The notes: a model not told the origin generated them from the sequence alone. A DNA stretch of 12,029 nt from Burkholderiales bacterium (GCA_021205255.1 JAJPXW010000205.1:1-12029); one strand, 5' to 3'. Counted from the stretch's first letter, positions 1 to 7,736 are shown. A program made the numbers and translations.

Positions 1-438
1 TTTCAAAACCATTTCAACGCCTTTGTTAGCAAGCTCGTCGGCTTTCTCATTGCCCGGATCTCCATTATGACCTCTCACCCAAACCCAATCCACATCATGT
101 TTTTGGGATTCCTCTAGCAGGCTTTTCCATAACTCAGCGTTCTTTACTGGTTTCTCACCTCTTTTCCAGTTTTTCCTCTGCCAATTTGCTATCCAAAGCG
201 TCATACCTTTCTGTACGTATTCAGAATCAGTATGAATTATTACCTTACAGCGCCACTTCAATCTTTTTAGAGCTTCAATAGCTGCTGTTAGCTCCATTTG
301 GTTATTGGTAGTAAGAAGCGATCCTCCATAGAGTTCTTTTCTATGCTGTTTATAAGTAAGTAGTGCTCCCCACCCTCCAGGGCCTGGGTTGCCTTTGCTT
401 GCCCCATCAGTCCAAATCTCAACTAGAGTGTCCGCCAT
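1..438 (-). CDS. rnhA: Ribonuclease HI, 3' end cut by window edge
   Basis: The minus strand from an ATG at 438-436 encodes 146 residues with no stop before the window edge, so the gene is nearly complete but partial. RNase HI cuts the RNA strand of RNA/DNA hybrids in the cytoplasm, for example primers and R-loops, using two metal ions. The catalytic residues are all visible: D11 in TDGASKGNPGPGGWG, E49 in NNQMELTAA, D71 in HTDSEYV, H124 in VRGHNGD and D134 in NEKADELANKG. The basic handle region WQRKNWKRGEK is also present. The family is usually about 145-155 residues, so only a few codons are probably missing. An AAGGA ribosome site lies just upstream of the ATG, and the methyltransferase gene ends 23 bases before it, suggesting co-transcription. 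Identification is very secure. Confidence 0.97.
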   Translation of the reverse strand, partial: MADTLVEIWTDGASKGNPGPGGWGALLTYKQHRKELYGGSLLTTNNQMELTAAIEALKRLKWRCKVIIHTDSEYVQKGMTLWIANWQRKNWKRGEKPVKNAELWKSLLEESQKHDVDWVWVRGHNGDPGNEKADELANKGVEMVLK

Positions 439-461
439 GTGTATTCCTTTATTAGTTATTT

Positions 462-1208
462 TTATCGTTGTCTGTGGGAACTTAAACCAGCGGGCGCACC
501 TGCTGGAAAGAAGGAATGCCTAGTAAGCGCTTTTCCCACAAATTGAAATCCTGAAACTTTCTTTACAGCCCCAAGCGAATATACCGCTCCGCAGTGTGGC
601 CACCATCTATCGCCTGCTTTTTCTAGCCACAGCATGCGATTCTTTTTTCCGGGAGCTCTCCAAGTGCCGTAGCAACCAAATAACCCTCTGTCCACATGGA
701 AAGATAAGAGATGTAGCCAGTCTCGTACTTGCGATACTGAAAAGTATTGCTTGCCTGGAAGAAGTGGCGACTTTCCAAACTTGCTCATACTTTGCCTTAT
801 CCCCCATAGACTCATTTTATTAAAGCCGGTAAGTACTACCCGGCCTCCCGGGATTAACACTCTGCCAACTTCCCGCAATAGCGCATGCGGATCGCTAGCT
901 TCCTCCAAAGTGTGAGGTAGAACCACTAAATCAATACTTTCCGTATCGAAAGGCAACGCTTCGAAAAGCAAAGCCGACTTCGCTCGATAGTCATCCAACG
1001 ATAGCAACACCTCCACGTCCGGAGATCCCACAATCCGCAATCCAATCCGATTATTTTTAAGGAAATCGGTTTTTGGGGCACCAAGTTGAACTGCGTTATA
1101 GCCAAAACAGTCGGAAACCATCTTGTCATATTGGAGTTCCTCCCAAGCGCATGCGGACTTACCCAAGGGTGATGCGTAAAAAGCGTCTAATGACCCGTGT
1201 AAACCCAT
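462..1208 (-). CDS. YafS-like class I SAM-dependent methyltransferase
   Basis: This 248-residue protein resembles the methyltransferase gene that sits beside rnhA in many proteobacteria (yafS in E. coli). The half after the cofactor pocket is recognisable: LPFDTESIDLVVLPHTLE (about 85-102) is the motif II region, and GRVLIPGGRVVLTGFN (115-130) is the loop and strand seen in Methyltransf_11 enzymes. The N-terminal stretch with FGYNAVQLG and NNRIG is characteristic of this subfamily. The glycine-rich motif I of ordinary SAM enzymes is absent. The C-terminus is basic, and no signal peptide or membrane segment is seen. The substrate is unknown. The gene is upstream of rnhA on the same strand and divergent from mltD across a 131-base gap. 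The family assignment is good, but the function is not established by sequence. Confidence 0.85.
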   Translation of the reverse strand: MGLHGSLDAFYASPLGKSACAWEELQYDKMVSDCFGYNAVQLGAPKTDFLKNNRIGLRIVGSPDVEVLLSLDDYRAKSALLFEALPFDTESIDLVVLPHTLEEASDPHALLREVGRVLIPGGRVVLTGFNKMSLWGIRQSMSKFGKSPLLPGKQYFSVSQVRDWLHLLSFHVDRGLFGCYGTWRAPGKKNRMLWLEKAGDRWWPHCGAVYSLGAVKKVSGFQFVGKALTRHSFFPAGAPAGLSSHRQR

Positions 1209-1282
1209 GACAATAAGCTTCCAATCGTGAAATCTGTAAAAAGCTGTTACAAGACCTAACGTCTAGCAACAGATGTTACTGC

Positions 1283-1310
1283 TTGAACCTTTAGTATTTA
1301 TTTGTAATTC
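1283..1310 (+). promoter_or_regulatory. Possible sigma-70 promoter for mltD
   Basis: A TTGAAC hexamer at 1283-1288 and TAATTC at 1305-1310 are separated by 16 bases, about 30 bases before the mltD start. Each is a moderate match to the -35 and -10 consensus. The region is A/T-rich and lies in the divergent gap between mltD and the methyltransferase gene, where a promoter is expected. Other pairings are possible, so this is a weak call. Confidence 0.3.
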
Positions 1311-1339
1311 TACTTTGTAAGTCCCAAATTCTAAGAAAA

Positions 1340-2359
1340 ATGATGCGCCTGTCTAAGCTAGGCCTAGTTATTGTTGCCCTCGGCCTGGCATTTACTTTTC
1401 CCGCTTATTCTTGGGAACCCCTACAACCGAATACTATCAAATCGGCGACTTTTAACGATGGGGATATCTATACGGTATGGCATCGAATCCGTGACGGTTT
1501 CGGAGTACCTGATATGGATAATGAAGTCGTCGACGAGCAGATCGCCTTCTATAAAAGCAAACCCGACTATCTACAAAGGATGGCAAATCGCTCGGCTTTT
1601 TACCTCTACCACATTATTGAAGAAGTACAGGCCCAGAATATGCCGACCGAAATCGCACTTCTTCCATTCGTTGAAAGCGCCTTTGTCACTAAAGCTAAAT
1701 CAAGAGTAAAAGCAGCCGGTCTTTGGCAGTTCATGCCCTCCACGGGAAAAATTTTCTCGTTGGACCAGAATTTATGGAAGGACGAACGCAACGATGTCTT
1801 GCAGAGCACAACGGCCGCCATGAAATACCTTAAGAAGCTATATGCTGAATTTGGCGACTGGCAACTTGCACTGGCTGGCTATAACTGGGGTGAAGGCAAC
1901 ATCCGCAAGCAAATTAAAAAGAATCAAACTCTCGGACTGCCAACAGACTACATGTCTTTGACCATGCCTGAGGAAACCAGAAAATACTATCCGAAGTTGC
2001 AAGCCATTAAGGACATTGTTCTTAACCCCCAAAAATACGGAGTCAAGCTCCCATTAATTTACGACGAACCTTTTCTAGTTCAAATCTACAAGGAGCAGGA
2101 CATCGACATCGCTACGGCCGCAAAGCTAGCCAAGATGAACGATGACGACTTCAATACACTCAATCCTTCATTTAACCGTCCAGTTATCGTAGCTTCCCAT
2201 AATAACTACATGCTTCTGCCCGCAGACCGCATTGATGGCTTTGTAGAAAACTTAGTAGCATGGCGTACCTCTGGAAAGCCTCTTTCGAGTTGGACCACTT
2301 ACCGAGTTAAACCAGGCGAAACCATCGCTTCCATCGCTCAAAAAGCAAATATGTCTTAA
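1340..2359 (+). CDS. mltD: Membrane-bound lytic murein transglycosylase D, truncated by in-frame TAA
   Basis: MltD cleaves the MurNAc-GlcNAc bond of peptidoglycan from the periplasm, leaving 1,6-anhydro ends. Residues 1-24 form a signal peptide with probable cleavage after PAYS; no lipobox is seen. The transglycosylase domain spans about 90-210: the catalytic Glu is E112 in LPFVESAF, followed by GLWQFMPSTG (127-136) and LALAGYNWGEG (177-187). A LysM domain starts near residue 320 (TYRVKPGETIASIA) but is cut after 20 residues by TAA at 2357-2359. The frame then continues open to 3070 with the rest of that LysM and three more. The protein as encoded would be 339 residues, with an intact catalytic domain but almost no peptidoglycan-binding part. 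Two ATGs stand in tandem at 1340 and 1343, and no strong ribosome site precedes them. The domain call is firm; whether the truncated product works is unknown. Confidence 0.9.
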   Translation: MMRLSKLGLVIVALGLAFTFPAYSWEPLQPNTIKSATFNDGDIYTVWHRIRDGFGVPDMDNEVVDEQIAFYKSKPDYLQRMANRSAFYLYHIIEEVQAQNMPTEIALLPFVESAFVTKAKSRVKAAGLWQFMPSTGKIFSLDQNLWKDERNDVLQSTTAAMKYLKKLYAEFGDWQLALAGYNWGEGNIRKQIKKNQTLGLPTDYMSLTMPEETRKYYPKLQAIKDIVLNPQKYGVKLPLIYDEPFLVQIYKEQDIDIATAAKLAKMNDDDFNTLNPSFNRPVIVASHNNYMLLPADRIDGFVENLVAWRTSGKPLSSWTTYRVKPGETIASIAQKANMS

Positions 2360-3070
2360 AGTGAGCTTCGGCGAGCCAATCAGATCCCTGAAGGCAGAAG
2401 AGTCAATCCTGGTTCCCTACTTCTAGTCAGTCGCAATAGTGGCCTAGGAGAAGCAACTGATATCGCTTCAGATACTATTAACGCCGAATTCAGTTTGGCA
2501 GCCGAATCTCGTAGAGTTTCCTATCGAGTCCGTAAAGGAGATACGTTACCTAGTATTGCTAAGCGTCTCGGAACCTCTCAGAAAGCGATCGTTGCCAACA
2601 ACAGGTTAAAAGGAACTAAAGTCCATGCCGGCCAGACTCTAGTAGTCAACGTTCCAGTTAAAAATAGACAAACTGCTTCAACAACTCCGGTTAAGGCTTC
2701 CACGAAATTCTATGTCGTACGTCCTGGCGACACTGTCTTTAGTATCGCAAGACGTTTTGATGTAGGAGCCGATGACCTAAGGCACGCAAACGGCATGAAG
2801 GACAACCATTTGCAAGTTGGTCAGAGATTATCTATTAGCAAGGATGGAAAACCAATCAAGACTGCTGTCGTTCTTGAAAAACTTCCGGCCTCCGTCCAAA
2901 AAAGAGTTGATAAACGTCCATTGGCCACCGTCAAGTCCTATACAGTACGCAAAGGAGATACCTTATTTTCCATCGCCTCATCGGCAAATTTGTCCGTTAA
3001 CCAGCTTAAAAAGCTAAATAGCATTTCCGGTAACTCCGTAAAACCAGGACAAAAACTCAAATTGCGTTAA
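2360..3070 (+). pseudogene. mltD: Separated LysM-repeat C-terminal part of mltD
   Basis: This stretch continues in the same frame as the upstream mltD part, directly after its TAA, and stays open for 236 codons to TAA at 3068-3070. It encodes the second half of LysM 1 (SELRRANQIPEGRRVNPGS), then LysM 2 from YRVRKGDTLPSIAKRL, LysM 3 from YVVRPGDTVFSIARRF and LysM 4 from YTVRKGDTLFSIASSA. Each ends in the usual V.pGQ.L pattern. LysM domains bind glycan strands. The only start-like codon near the beginning of LysM 2 is TTG at 2495, with no convincing ribosome site, and it would give a protein without a signal peptide. I read this as the detached tail of a once-continuous gene of about 576 residues. 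A sequencing error or stop-codon readthrough would restore it. Confidence 0.8.
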
Positions 3071-3075
3071 TAAAT

Positions 3076-3112
3076 AGGAAGGAAGTCGCTCCTGTGGCTT
3101 CCTTTCTCGATT
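3076..3112 (+). terminator. Intrinsic terminator after mltD
   Basis: The arms 3076-3089 and 3094-3107 pair over about 14 positions, including G-U pairs, around a 4-base loop. The core is AAGGAAG against CTTCCTT. The hairpin sits 5 bases after the second mltD stop. The T-run behind it is short and interrupted, so it may be a modest terminator. Confidence 0.6.
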
Positions 3113-3288
3113 CTTTAGCAGTCTCCTAGTAGTACAATCACTTAAGTAATGGCACTTGTAGCCAGCTATTGTTATGCAAATAAGTTTTATGGCTAGTTTA
3201 ATAGTCAAAAACTTCATGGCGTTAGTGAGTGAACACTTTTTACTTTCTAGCGTTTAGCTGTAGACAAGACGCCTCACGGTACAAACAG

Positions 3289-3303
3289 TATCTTTAAAAG
3301 ATA
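3289..3303. repeat. 15-base perfect palindrome just before fabI
   Basis: TATCTTTAAAAGATA reads the same on both strands around a central A. It ends 6 bases before the fabI ATG, covering the position of the ribosome site. It could be an operator for a dimeric regulator or a small hairpin in the leader. I do not recognise the motif as a known fatty-acid regulator site. The rest of the 239-base gap between mltD and fabI (3071-3309) holds the mltD terminator, and I see no other gene in it. Confidence 0.4.
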
Positions 3304-3309
3304 AAGATT

Positions 3310-4101
3310 ATGAGCTTGCTTAAAGATAAAAAAATTCTGTTAACAGGAGTCCTTTCTAACCGCTCAATCGCCTATGGAATTGCAAAAGCATGTCACCGTG
3401 AAGGTGCGCAGCTAGCATTTACCTATCAAAACGACAGGTTTGAGGATCGTATTAAAAAATTCGCAGCTGAATTTGATAGCGATATCACCATCCCTTTGGA
3501 TGTATCGGATGATGCCCAGCTCTTTTCCCTGTATGAAGTTCTTAAGGAAAGATGGGGTTATTTGGATGGAGCGGTCCACTCAATTGGCTTTGCCCCTCGC
3601 GAAGCAATCCAGGGTGATTTCCTAGAAGGCTGCACAAGACAGGCTTTTGCCACTGCGCTAGATATTTCCGCTTACTCCTATCCTGCACTGGCTAAAACAC
3701 TCCTGCCCCTGCTGGAAGGTAGAAAGGCTTCCCTTCTTACTCTCACTTACTTAGGAAGCCAAAGAGCAATTCCTAATTACAACACCATGGGAGTCGCCAA
3801 GGCCGCTCTTGAAGCTGCTGTTAGATATATGGCCGCATCTCTCGGACCAAAAGGTATCAGAGTAAATGCTATTTCCGCCGGTCCTATCAAGACATTAGCC
3901 GCTAGTGGCATTAAGGACTTCTCCAAGCTTATGCACTATATGGAAACAGCTGCTCCTCTTAGACGCACAGTTACTATTGAAGAAGTTGGCAATACAGCTG
4001 CCTTCCTACTTTCCGATTACGCTTCTGGAATGACCGGCGATATTGTTTATGTCGATGCTGGCTTCCACGCTGTCGGCGTAGCTGACCTGGAGTCTCCATG
4101 A
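3310..4101 (+). CDS. fabI: Enoyl-[acyl-carrier-protein] reductase (NADH), FabI
   Basis: FabI carries out the last step of each fatty-acid elongation cycle, reducing trans-2-enoyl-ACP with NAD(P)H in the cytoplasm. The 263-residue protein is close to E. coli FabI along its whole length. It has a Rossmann start LLTGVLSNRSIAYGIA (10-25), HSIGFAP (90-96), the catalytic pair Y147 and Y157 in the spaced Y-x-x-x-x-x-x-K pattern, with K164, and NAISAGPIKTLAASGIKDF near 190-210. The positions equivalent to triclosan-contact residues (G93, M160 and the Phe in IKDF) have the usual residues, so an ordinary FabI is expected. The ribosome site is weak (AAAG in a palindrome). The stop overlaps the next start (ATGA), so the DUF423 gene is probably translationally coupled. 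It heads a five-gene run ending with recN. Confidence 0.97.
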   Translation: MSLLKDKKILLTGVLSNRSIAYGIAKACHREGAQLAFTYQNDRFEDRIKKFAAEFDSDITIPLDVSDDAQLFSLYEVLKERWGYLDGAVHSIGFAPREAIQGDFLEGCTRQAFATALDISAYSYPALAKTLLPLLEGRKASLLTLTYLGSQRAIPNYNTMGVAKAALEAAVRYMAASLGPKGIRVNAISAGPIKTLAASGIKDFSKLMHYMETAAPLRRTVTIEEVGNTAAFLLSDYASGMTGDIVYVDAGFHAVGVADLESP

Positions 4102-4493
4102 AACATTTCTGGGTTTTTATAGGCGCACTGCTCCTAGCCATTGCCACTGCATTGGGTGCATATGGAGCTCATGGACTGCAGAGCGCCACTGCGGACTTTC
4201 GTTCAATTGAAGCATTTGGCTATGCAGTCCAGTACCAGTTGATTTGCGGTCTAGGGCTCTTTGCAGTAGCTTGGGCCACCTCGCACTTCAAGGCCCTTCT
4301 GGTTAACCTTGCCGGTTTCTTATTGCTAATCGGATGCATTCTTTTCTCGCTTAGCATCTACCTCTTGGTTATTTTCCACTGGCGTCCCTTCCCGTTAATT
4401 ACCCCGGCCGGAGGTATCTGTATGATTCTCGGCTGGCTGGTATTTGCGCTAGCCGCGTTTACAGCGTTACCAAGAAAAAACGGCTATTACTAG
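4098..4493 (+). CDS. DUF423 (YgdD-like) small inner-membrane protein
   Basis: This 131-residue protein has four likely membrane helices, roughly residues 3-25, 40-60, 68-95 and 100-124. The family pattern is clear: an N-terminal GALLLAIATALGAYGAHGL with the GAxGAHG signature, and a final helix preceded by HWRPFPLITPAGG. DUF423 proteins are conserved inner-membrane proteins of about 120-130 residues, and I know of no firmly established biochemical function. The start overlaps the fabI stop by four bases (ATGA), which fixes it well. The next gene begins 10 bases after the stop. Operon membership with fabI suggests shared expression but does not by itself define a role. Confidence 0.88.
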   Translation: MKHFWVFIGALLLAIATALGAYGAHGLQSATADFRSIEAFGYAVQYQLICGLGLFAVAWATSHFKALLVNLAGFLLLIGCILFSLSIYLLVIFHWRPFPLITPAGGICMILGWLVFALAAFTALPRKNGYY

Positions 4494-4503
4494 GGATTAA
4501 GCT

Positions 4504-5193
4504 TTGGAACAGTTGCTTCCTCCACCTATTGTCTATGCGGCTGAGTGTTCACAACGGCCTCCCAGAGAAATTGAGCAGAAGTACTTCTCTAGAGGCCTAT
4601 TGGCAAATATAGGAACACGTAGCCCCGAAGAGCAAAGCGCATTCCTATGGAGCAGATTAATCATTAAATCCGCTCCATATCAATTCTGGCCATCCGACCC
4701 TCCAGAACTTGTCTATGACGACATTTATGCCGACTCTTTTGAAATTAAGGGTGCTACTTTCAAGTTCTGCAGTGTCTCATGGAAGGAAAATTGGGTAACA
4801 GTCGCCTTATCGACAATGCCAATTAACGTTTGTATTGAAAAGTTCGATTGGACAAAAAGCGATAAGGAGCGTGCCCGGCAAAAGTACGAAACGGCGTTTA
4901 ACTACTGGATAGATCGCCAGCCAGATCCTGATTTAGCTTTCTATCAGCTCTACACAGCAAAGCAATGTCTGATGAAAAGACGAAATCCCACTGTAAAGAT
5001 CGTTATTGAAGACGATGAGCTAGCTGTGGTAGGAGCAACGGTAGCGATCCGGGAGGACTTGCAATTTTGGAGAACCCCAGAGTGGATATGCGCTGTCCAG
5101 GGACCGGCCATCACTGCTATGCTCAGTGAGATAAGAACGCCTAAAAAAACTTTGGGGCTCCTTGACGGAACGTATGTCGATAAGGGTGAATGA
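4504..5193 (+). CDS. Unrecognised 229-residue soluble protein
   Basis: I do not recognise this protein. It starts at TTG 4504, preceded at good spacing by AGGGA (4492-4496), and ends 9 bases before nadK, so it sits firmly inside the fabI-to-recN operon. There is no signal peptide and no membrane helix. It is rich in Trp, Tyr, Asp and Glu, with clusters such as FWPSDPPELVYDDIYAD (about 59-75), VSWKENWVTVALST and NYWIDRQPDPDLAFYQLY in the middle, and IVIEDDELAVVGATVAI followed by EDLQFW toward the C-terminus. Seven or so cysteines are scattered without a CxxC metal motif. The last 20 residues are Lys/Gly-rich. In related bacteria hrcA is often found in front of nadK, but this protein does not resemble HrcA. 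It is probably a real, translated, lineage-specific protein. Confidence 0.75.
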   Translation: MEQLLPPPIVYAAECSQRPPREIEQKYFSRGLLANIGTRSPEEQSAFLWSRLIIKSAPYQFWPSDPPELVYDDIYADSFEIKGATFKFCSVSWKENWVTVALSTMPINVCIEKFDWTKSDKERARQKYETAFNYWIDRQPDPDLAFYQLYTAKQCLMKRRNPTVKIVIEDDELAVVGATVAIREDLQFWRTPEWICAVQGPAITAMLSEIRTPKKTLGLLDGTYVDKGE

Positions 5194-5202
5194 GGCAATA
5201 AG

Positions 5203-6087
5203 ATGGAATTTGAAACAATAGCTGTATTCGGTAGAAGAGATACGAATCCTGATGAAGAATTCAAAAAGCTTGTGAAATTTCTCAAATCCAAAGGCCGCAA
5301 AGTCATCCTAGATAAAAGAATGGCTGCCGCTCTTAATGAAAAGGATGGCTATACCTTTGAGGAAATGGGTGAAATAGCGGACCTTGCCATCATCTATGGG
5401 GGCGACGGCACCATGCTTGGTGTCTCTAGAAAGATCGCTAAGTACGAAGTGCCCGTCATTGGTGTCAACGCCGGCCATTTGGGCTTCATTACGGATATCA
5501 CTAGTTCAGCAATGGAGAAAGAACTCTCTGAAGTTCTTGACGGTCACTACTATATAGATTCCAGAAGACTTCTTGGTGGAGAACTATATAGAAACGGAGA
5601 AAAGATATTTACTGGAACCGCTTTGAACGAAGTTTGCCTGTTCCGTGGAATATCAGGCGGAATGGTCGAATTTAAAGTTGCAGTTAATAAACTTCCTGTC
5701 TGCATACAAAGAGCCGACGGTATTATGTTTTCCACTGCAACTGGGTCAACAGCCTATGCACTTAGTGTTGGCGGTCCACTGATCAGTCCAGCAGTTCCAT
5801 GCATCCTTATGATTTCCGTCGCCACGCATACATTAAATGACCGACCAGTCATCTTTGCAGAAGACTCTCTAGTAGAAGTCGATGCCCTTGACCTTAAGGA
5901 TGCTGCTTTATATTTCGATATGCAAGAGTTCAATGAAGTACTCCAGGGGGATAAGATATTAATTAAGGCGGAGGACAGGACACTACATATCCTTCACCCG
6001 ACCTCTCATAGCTTTTTCGATACCATAAACAAAAAGCTACATTGGAATATGATGCCCTCGACTCGCTCGACCCCATCGAAATGCTGA
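5203..6087 (+). CDS. nadK: NAD kinase
   Basis: NadK phosphorylates NAD with ATP (or polyphosphate) to make NADP, the only known route to NADP in most bacteria. The 294-residue protein has the family motifs in order: GGDGT at 66-70 with catalytic D68, VNAGHLGFITDI (88-99), the NE pair at 142-143, RADGIMFSTATGSTAYALS (170-188) for substrate binding, HTLNDRP near 209-215 and the late FDMQ (238-241) with its conserved Asp and Gln. It ends in HP...KKLHWN followed by a short extra tail of about 12 residues that overlaps the recN start. The start ATG follows TGAGG at about 7 bases. The stop overlaps recN by 7 bases (ATGCTGA). The nadK-recN pairing is common in Proteobacteria and supports both calls. 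Confidence 0.96.
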   Translation: MEFETIAVFGRRDTNPDEEFKKLVKFLKSKGRKVILDKRMAAALNEKDGYTFEEMGEIADLAIIYGGDGTMLGVSRKIAKYEVPVIGVNAGHLGFITDITSSAMEKELSEVLDGHYYIDSRRLLGGELYRNGEKIFTGTALNEVCLFRGISGGMVEFKVAVNKLPVCIQRADGIMFSTATGSTAYALSVGGPLISPAVPCILMISVATHTLNDRPVIFAEDSLVEVDALDLKDAALYFDMQEFNEVLQGDKILIKAEDRTLHILHPTSHSFFDTINKKLHWNMMPSTRSTPSKC

Positions 6088-7736
6088 CTTCTTTAAATAT
6101 TCGCAACTTTGTCCTAGTTGAAAAATTAGAACTTGATTTCAAGCGTGGCTTCACAGCCCTAACGGGAGAAACTGGTGCTGGCAAGTCGATTCTGATCGAT
6201 GCGCTCCAGCTTCTTTTTGGTGCCCGCTCAGATATCGAATTCGTTAGACAAGGTTGTGAAAAGAGTGATCTTTCCGCTTCTTTTACGGTATCGCCTGAAA
6301 TTCGCAAGTGGCTACAGGATAACGATGTCGATAATGAAGAACCGGAACTATTGCTAAGAAGAACTTTAGATACTCATGGCAGAAGCAAAGCCTGGATAAA
6401 TGGATATCCAGTTCCACTTTCCCAATTGAAGGATTTGAGCAGCCTGCTTGTCGTTGTTCATGGTCAGCATGCCCATCAGTCTCTCATTAGGAAAGGGGCG
6501 CAGATGGAGATATTGGATTCCTACGCAAAATTAGGTTCTGAAGTCTCCGAAGTAAGAAAAATCTGGAAAGAACTGTCCGACGCAAGGGAGAAACTTAGAA
6601 AGGCTAAAGAAGAAAGCGCGCTTAATCAAGAGAAGCTGAAACAGCTGCAGTGGCTACTAGAAGACCTCAATGATCTCAACCCCAAGAAAGGCGAATGGGA
6701 AAAGATCAACGAGGAGCATACAAGAATGTCCCGCTGGTCCGAAATTCTTGAGTCCTGCGGAAAAGTAAGGCAGCTACTTACTGAAGACGATGTTTCAGCT
6801 GTCGGTATTATTGATTCGGCCATTTCTAATTTAGAGAACGTGTCCGATGTCGATCCCAAATTAGAGGCATTGTTAAACAATCTAAACGATGCGAGAGAAA
6901 TAGCCGTTTCAGTTTCGGATGGAGCTGAGCATTATTTATCTAAATTGGATTTTGACGAAGAAGGCTTTGCTACGCTTGACGAGAGGATTGGTGAATATCT
7001 GCGTGTTGCTAATAGACATCGGCTTGAACCAGAAGAGCTTTTTGGCAAGCTACAGGAAGTTCGACAAGAAGCTGAGAATCTTAAAGAGCTTGGTGACTTA
7101 ACTATTCTTGAAGAAAGACTAAAAGAAGTCCAAGGCCGCTATGACCAAGCAGCTCAGACCCTAAGCGATGGAAGAAAGAAAGGCGCTCAGACCATGCAGA
7201 AGCTAATTACCAAAGCCATGCAGTCTTTAGCGCTTGAAGGCGGGTCATTTGAAATAAAGATCGATGAAACCGAACACCCTACTTCAACTGGTAAGGACTC
7301 TTGCGAGTTCCTTGTTGCCGGTCATGCTGGAGCTTCTCGCCGGCCACTTTCCAAAGTCGCTTCCGGTGGTGAATTAGCTCGTATTAGCTTAGCAGTCGCT
7401 GTCACCGATACTGCTACCGCTGCAGTGGACACATTGATATTTGATGAAGTAGATACAGGTGTTGGCGGAGCTGTCGCCGAAACTGTTGGGCGCCTATTAG
7501 CGGAAGTTGGAAAGAACCAGCAGGTTCTTTGCGTTACCCATCTAGCGCAAGTCGCGAGTTGCGCAAATAATCAAATGAAAATCGTTAAATCGGCCGGTAA
7601 AGATTCTGCGCCGGTTTCTTCAGTAACGCCATTAAATGATGAAGAGCGAGTGGCCGAAATAGCCAGAATGCTTGGAGGAATTAAGCTCACAGAAAAAACG
7701 ATGGAACATGCCCGTGAAATGTTGTCTCGGACATGA
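6081..7736 (+). CDS. recN: DNA repair protein RecN (SMC-like ATPase)
   Basis: RecN is a cytoplasmic SMC-like ATPase that helps repair double-strand breaks by recombination. From ATG 6081 the protein has 551 residues, the normal family length. It has an N-terminal half-ATPase with MLTSLNIRNFVLVEKLEL and the Walker A motif GETGAGKS (29-36), and a short antiparallel coiled coil (about 155-195 and 320-375, rich in Lys/Glu). The C-terminal half-ATPase carries the signature SKVASGGELARISLA near 425, Walker B LIFDEVDTGVGG near 453 and the THLAQVAS segment near 483. An in-frame TTG at 6042 would add 13 residues, but homologues begin at MLTSLNI, so 6081 is preferred. It overlaps the nadK stop by 7 bases. 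It is the last gene of the fabI operon. No clear terminator was found between it and convergent fur. Confidence 0.97.
   Translation: MLTSLNIRNFVLVEKLELDFKRGFTALTGETGAGKSILIDALQLLFGARSDIEFVRQGCEKSDLSASFTVSPEIRKWLQDNDVDNEEPELLLRRTLDTHGRSKAWINGYPVPLSQLKDLSSLLVVVHGQHAHQSLIRKGAQMEILDSYAKLGSEVSEVRKIWKELSDAREKLRKAKEESALNQEKLKQLQWLLEDLNDLNPKKGEWEKINEEHTRMSRWSEILESCGKVRQLLTEDDVSAVGIIDSAISNLENVSDVDPKLEALLNNLNDAREIAVSVSDGAEHYLSKLDFDEEGFATLDERIGEYLRVANRHRLEPEELFGKLQEVRQEAENLKELGDLTILEERLKEVQGRYDQAAQTLSDGRKKGAQTMQKLITKAMQSLALEGGSFEIKIDETEHPTSTGKDSCEFLVAGHAGASRRPLSKVASGGELARISLAVAVTDTATAAVDTLIFDEVDTGVGGAVAETVGRLLAEVGKNQQVLCVTHLAQVASCANNQMKIVKSAGKDSAPVSSVTPLNDEERVAEIARMLGGIKLTEKTMEHAREMLSRT

Noticed and set aside
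2495..3070. LysM-repeat protein as an independent gene starting at TTG 2495
   Set aside because: It is in the same frame as mltD, has no convincing ribosome site or signal peptide, and the 135 bases before it encode the missing half of LysM 1. It is better read as the detached tail of mltD.
6042..6080. Upstream TTG start for recN adding 13 residues
   Set aside because: RecN homologues begin with the MLTSLNI-type strand at ATG 6081, and the 7-base overlap with nadK is a normal coupling arrangement.
5917..6087. NadK late motif FDMQ and a 12-residue C-terminal tail as signs of decay
   Set aside because: The Asp and Gln are kept, the middle position varies in the family (for example DSQ in E. 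coli), and C-terminal tails of NadK differ in length. All core motifs are intact.
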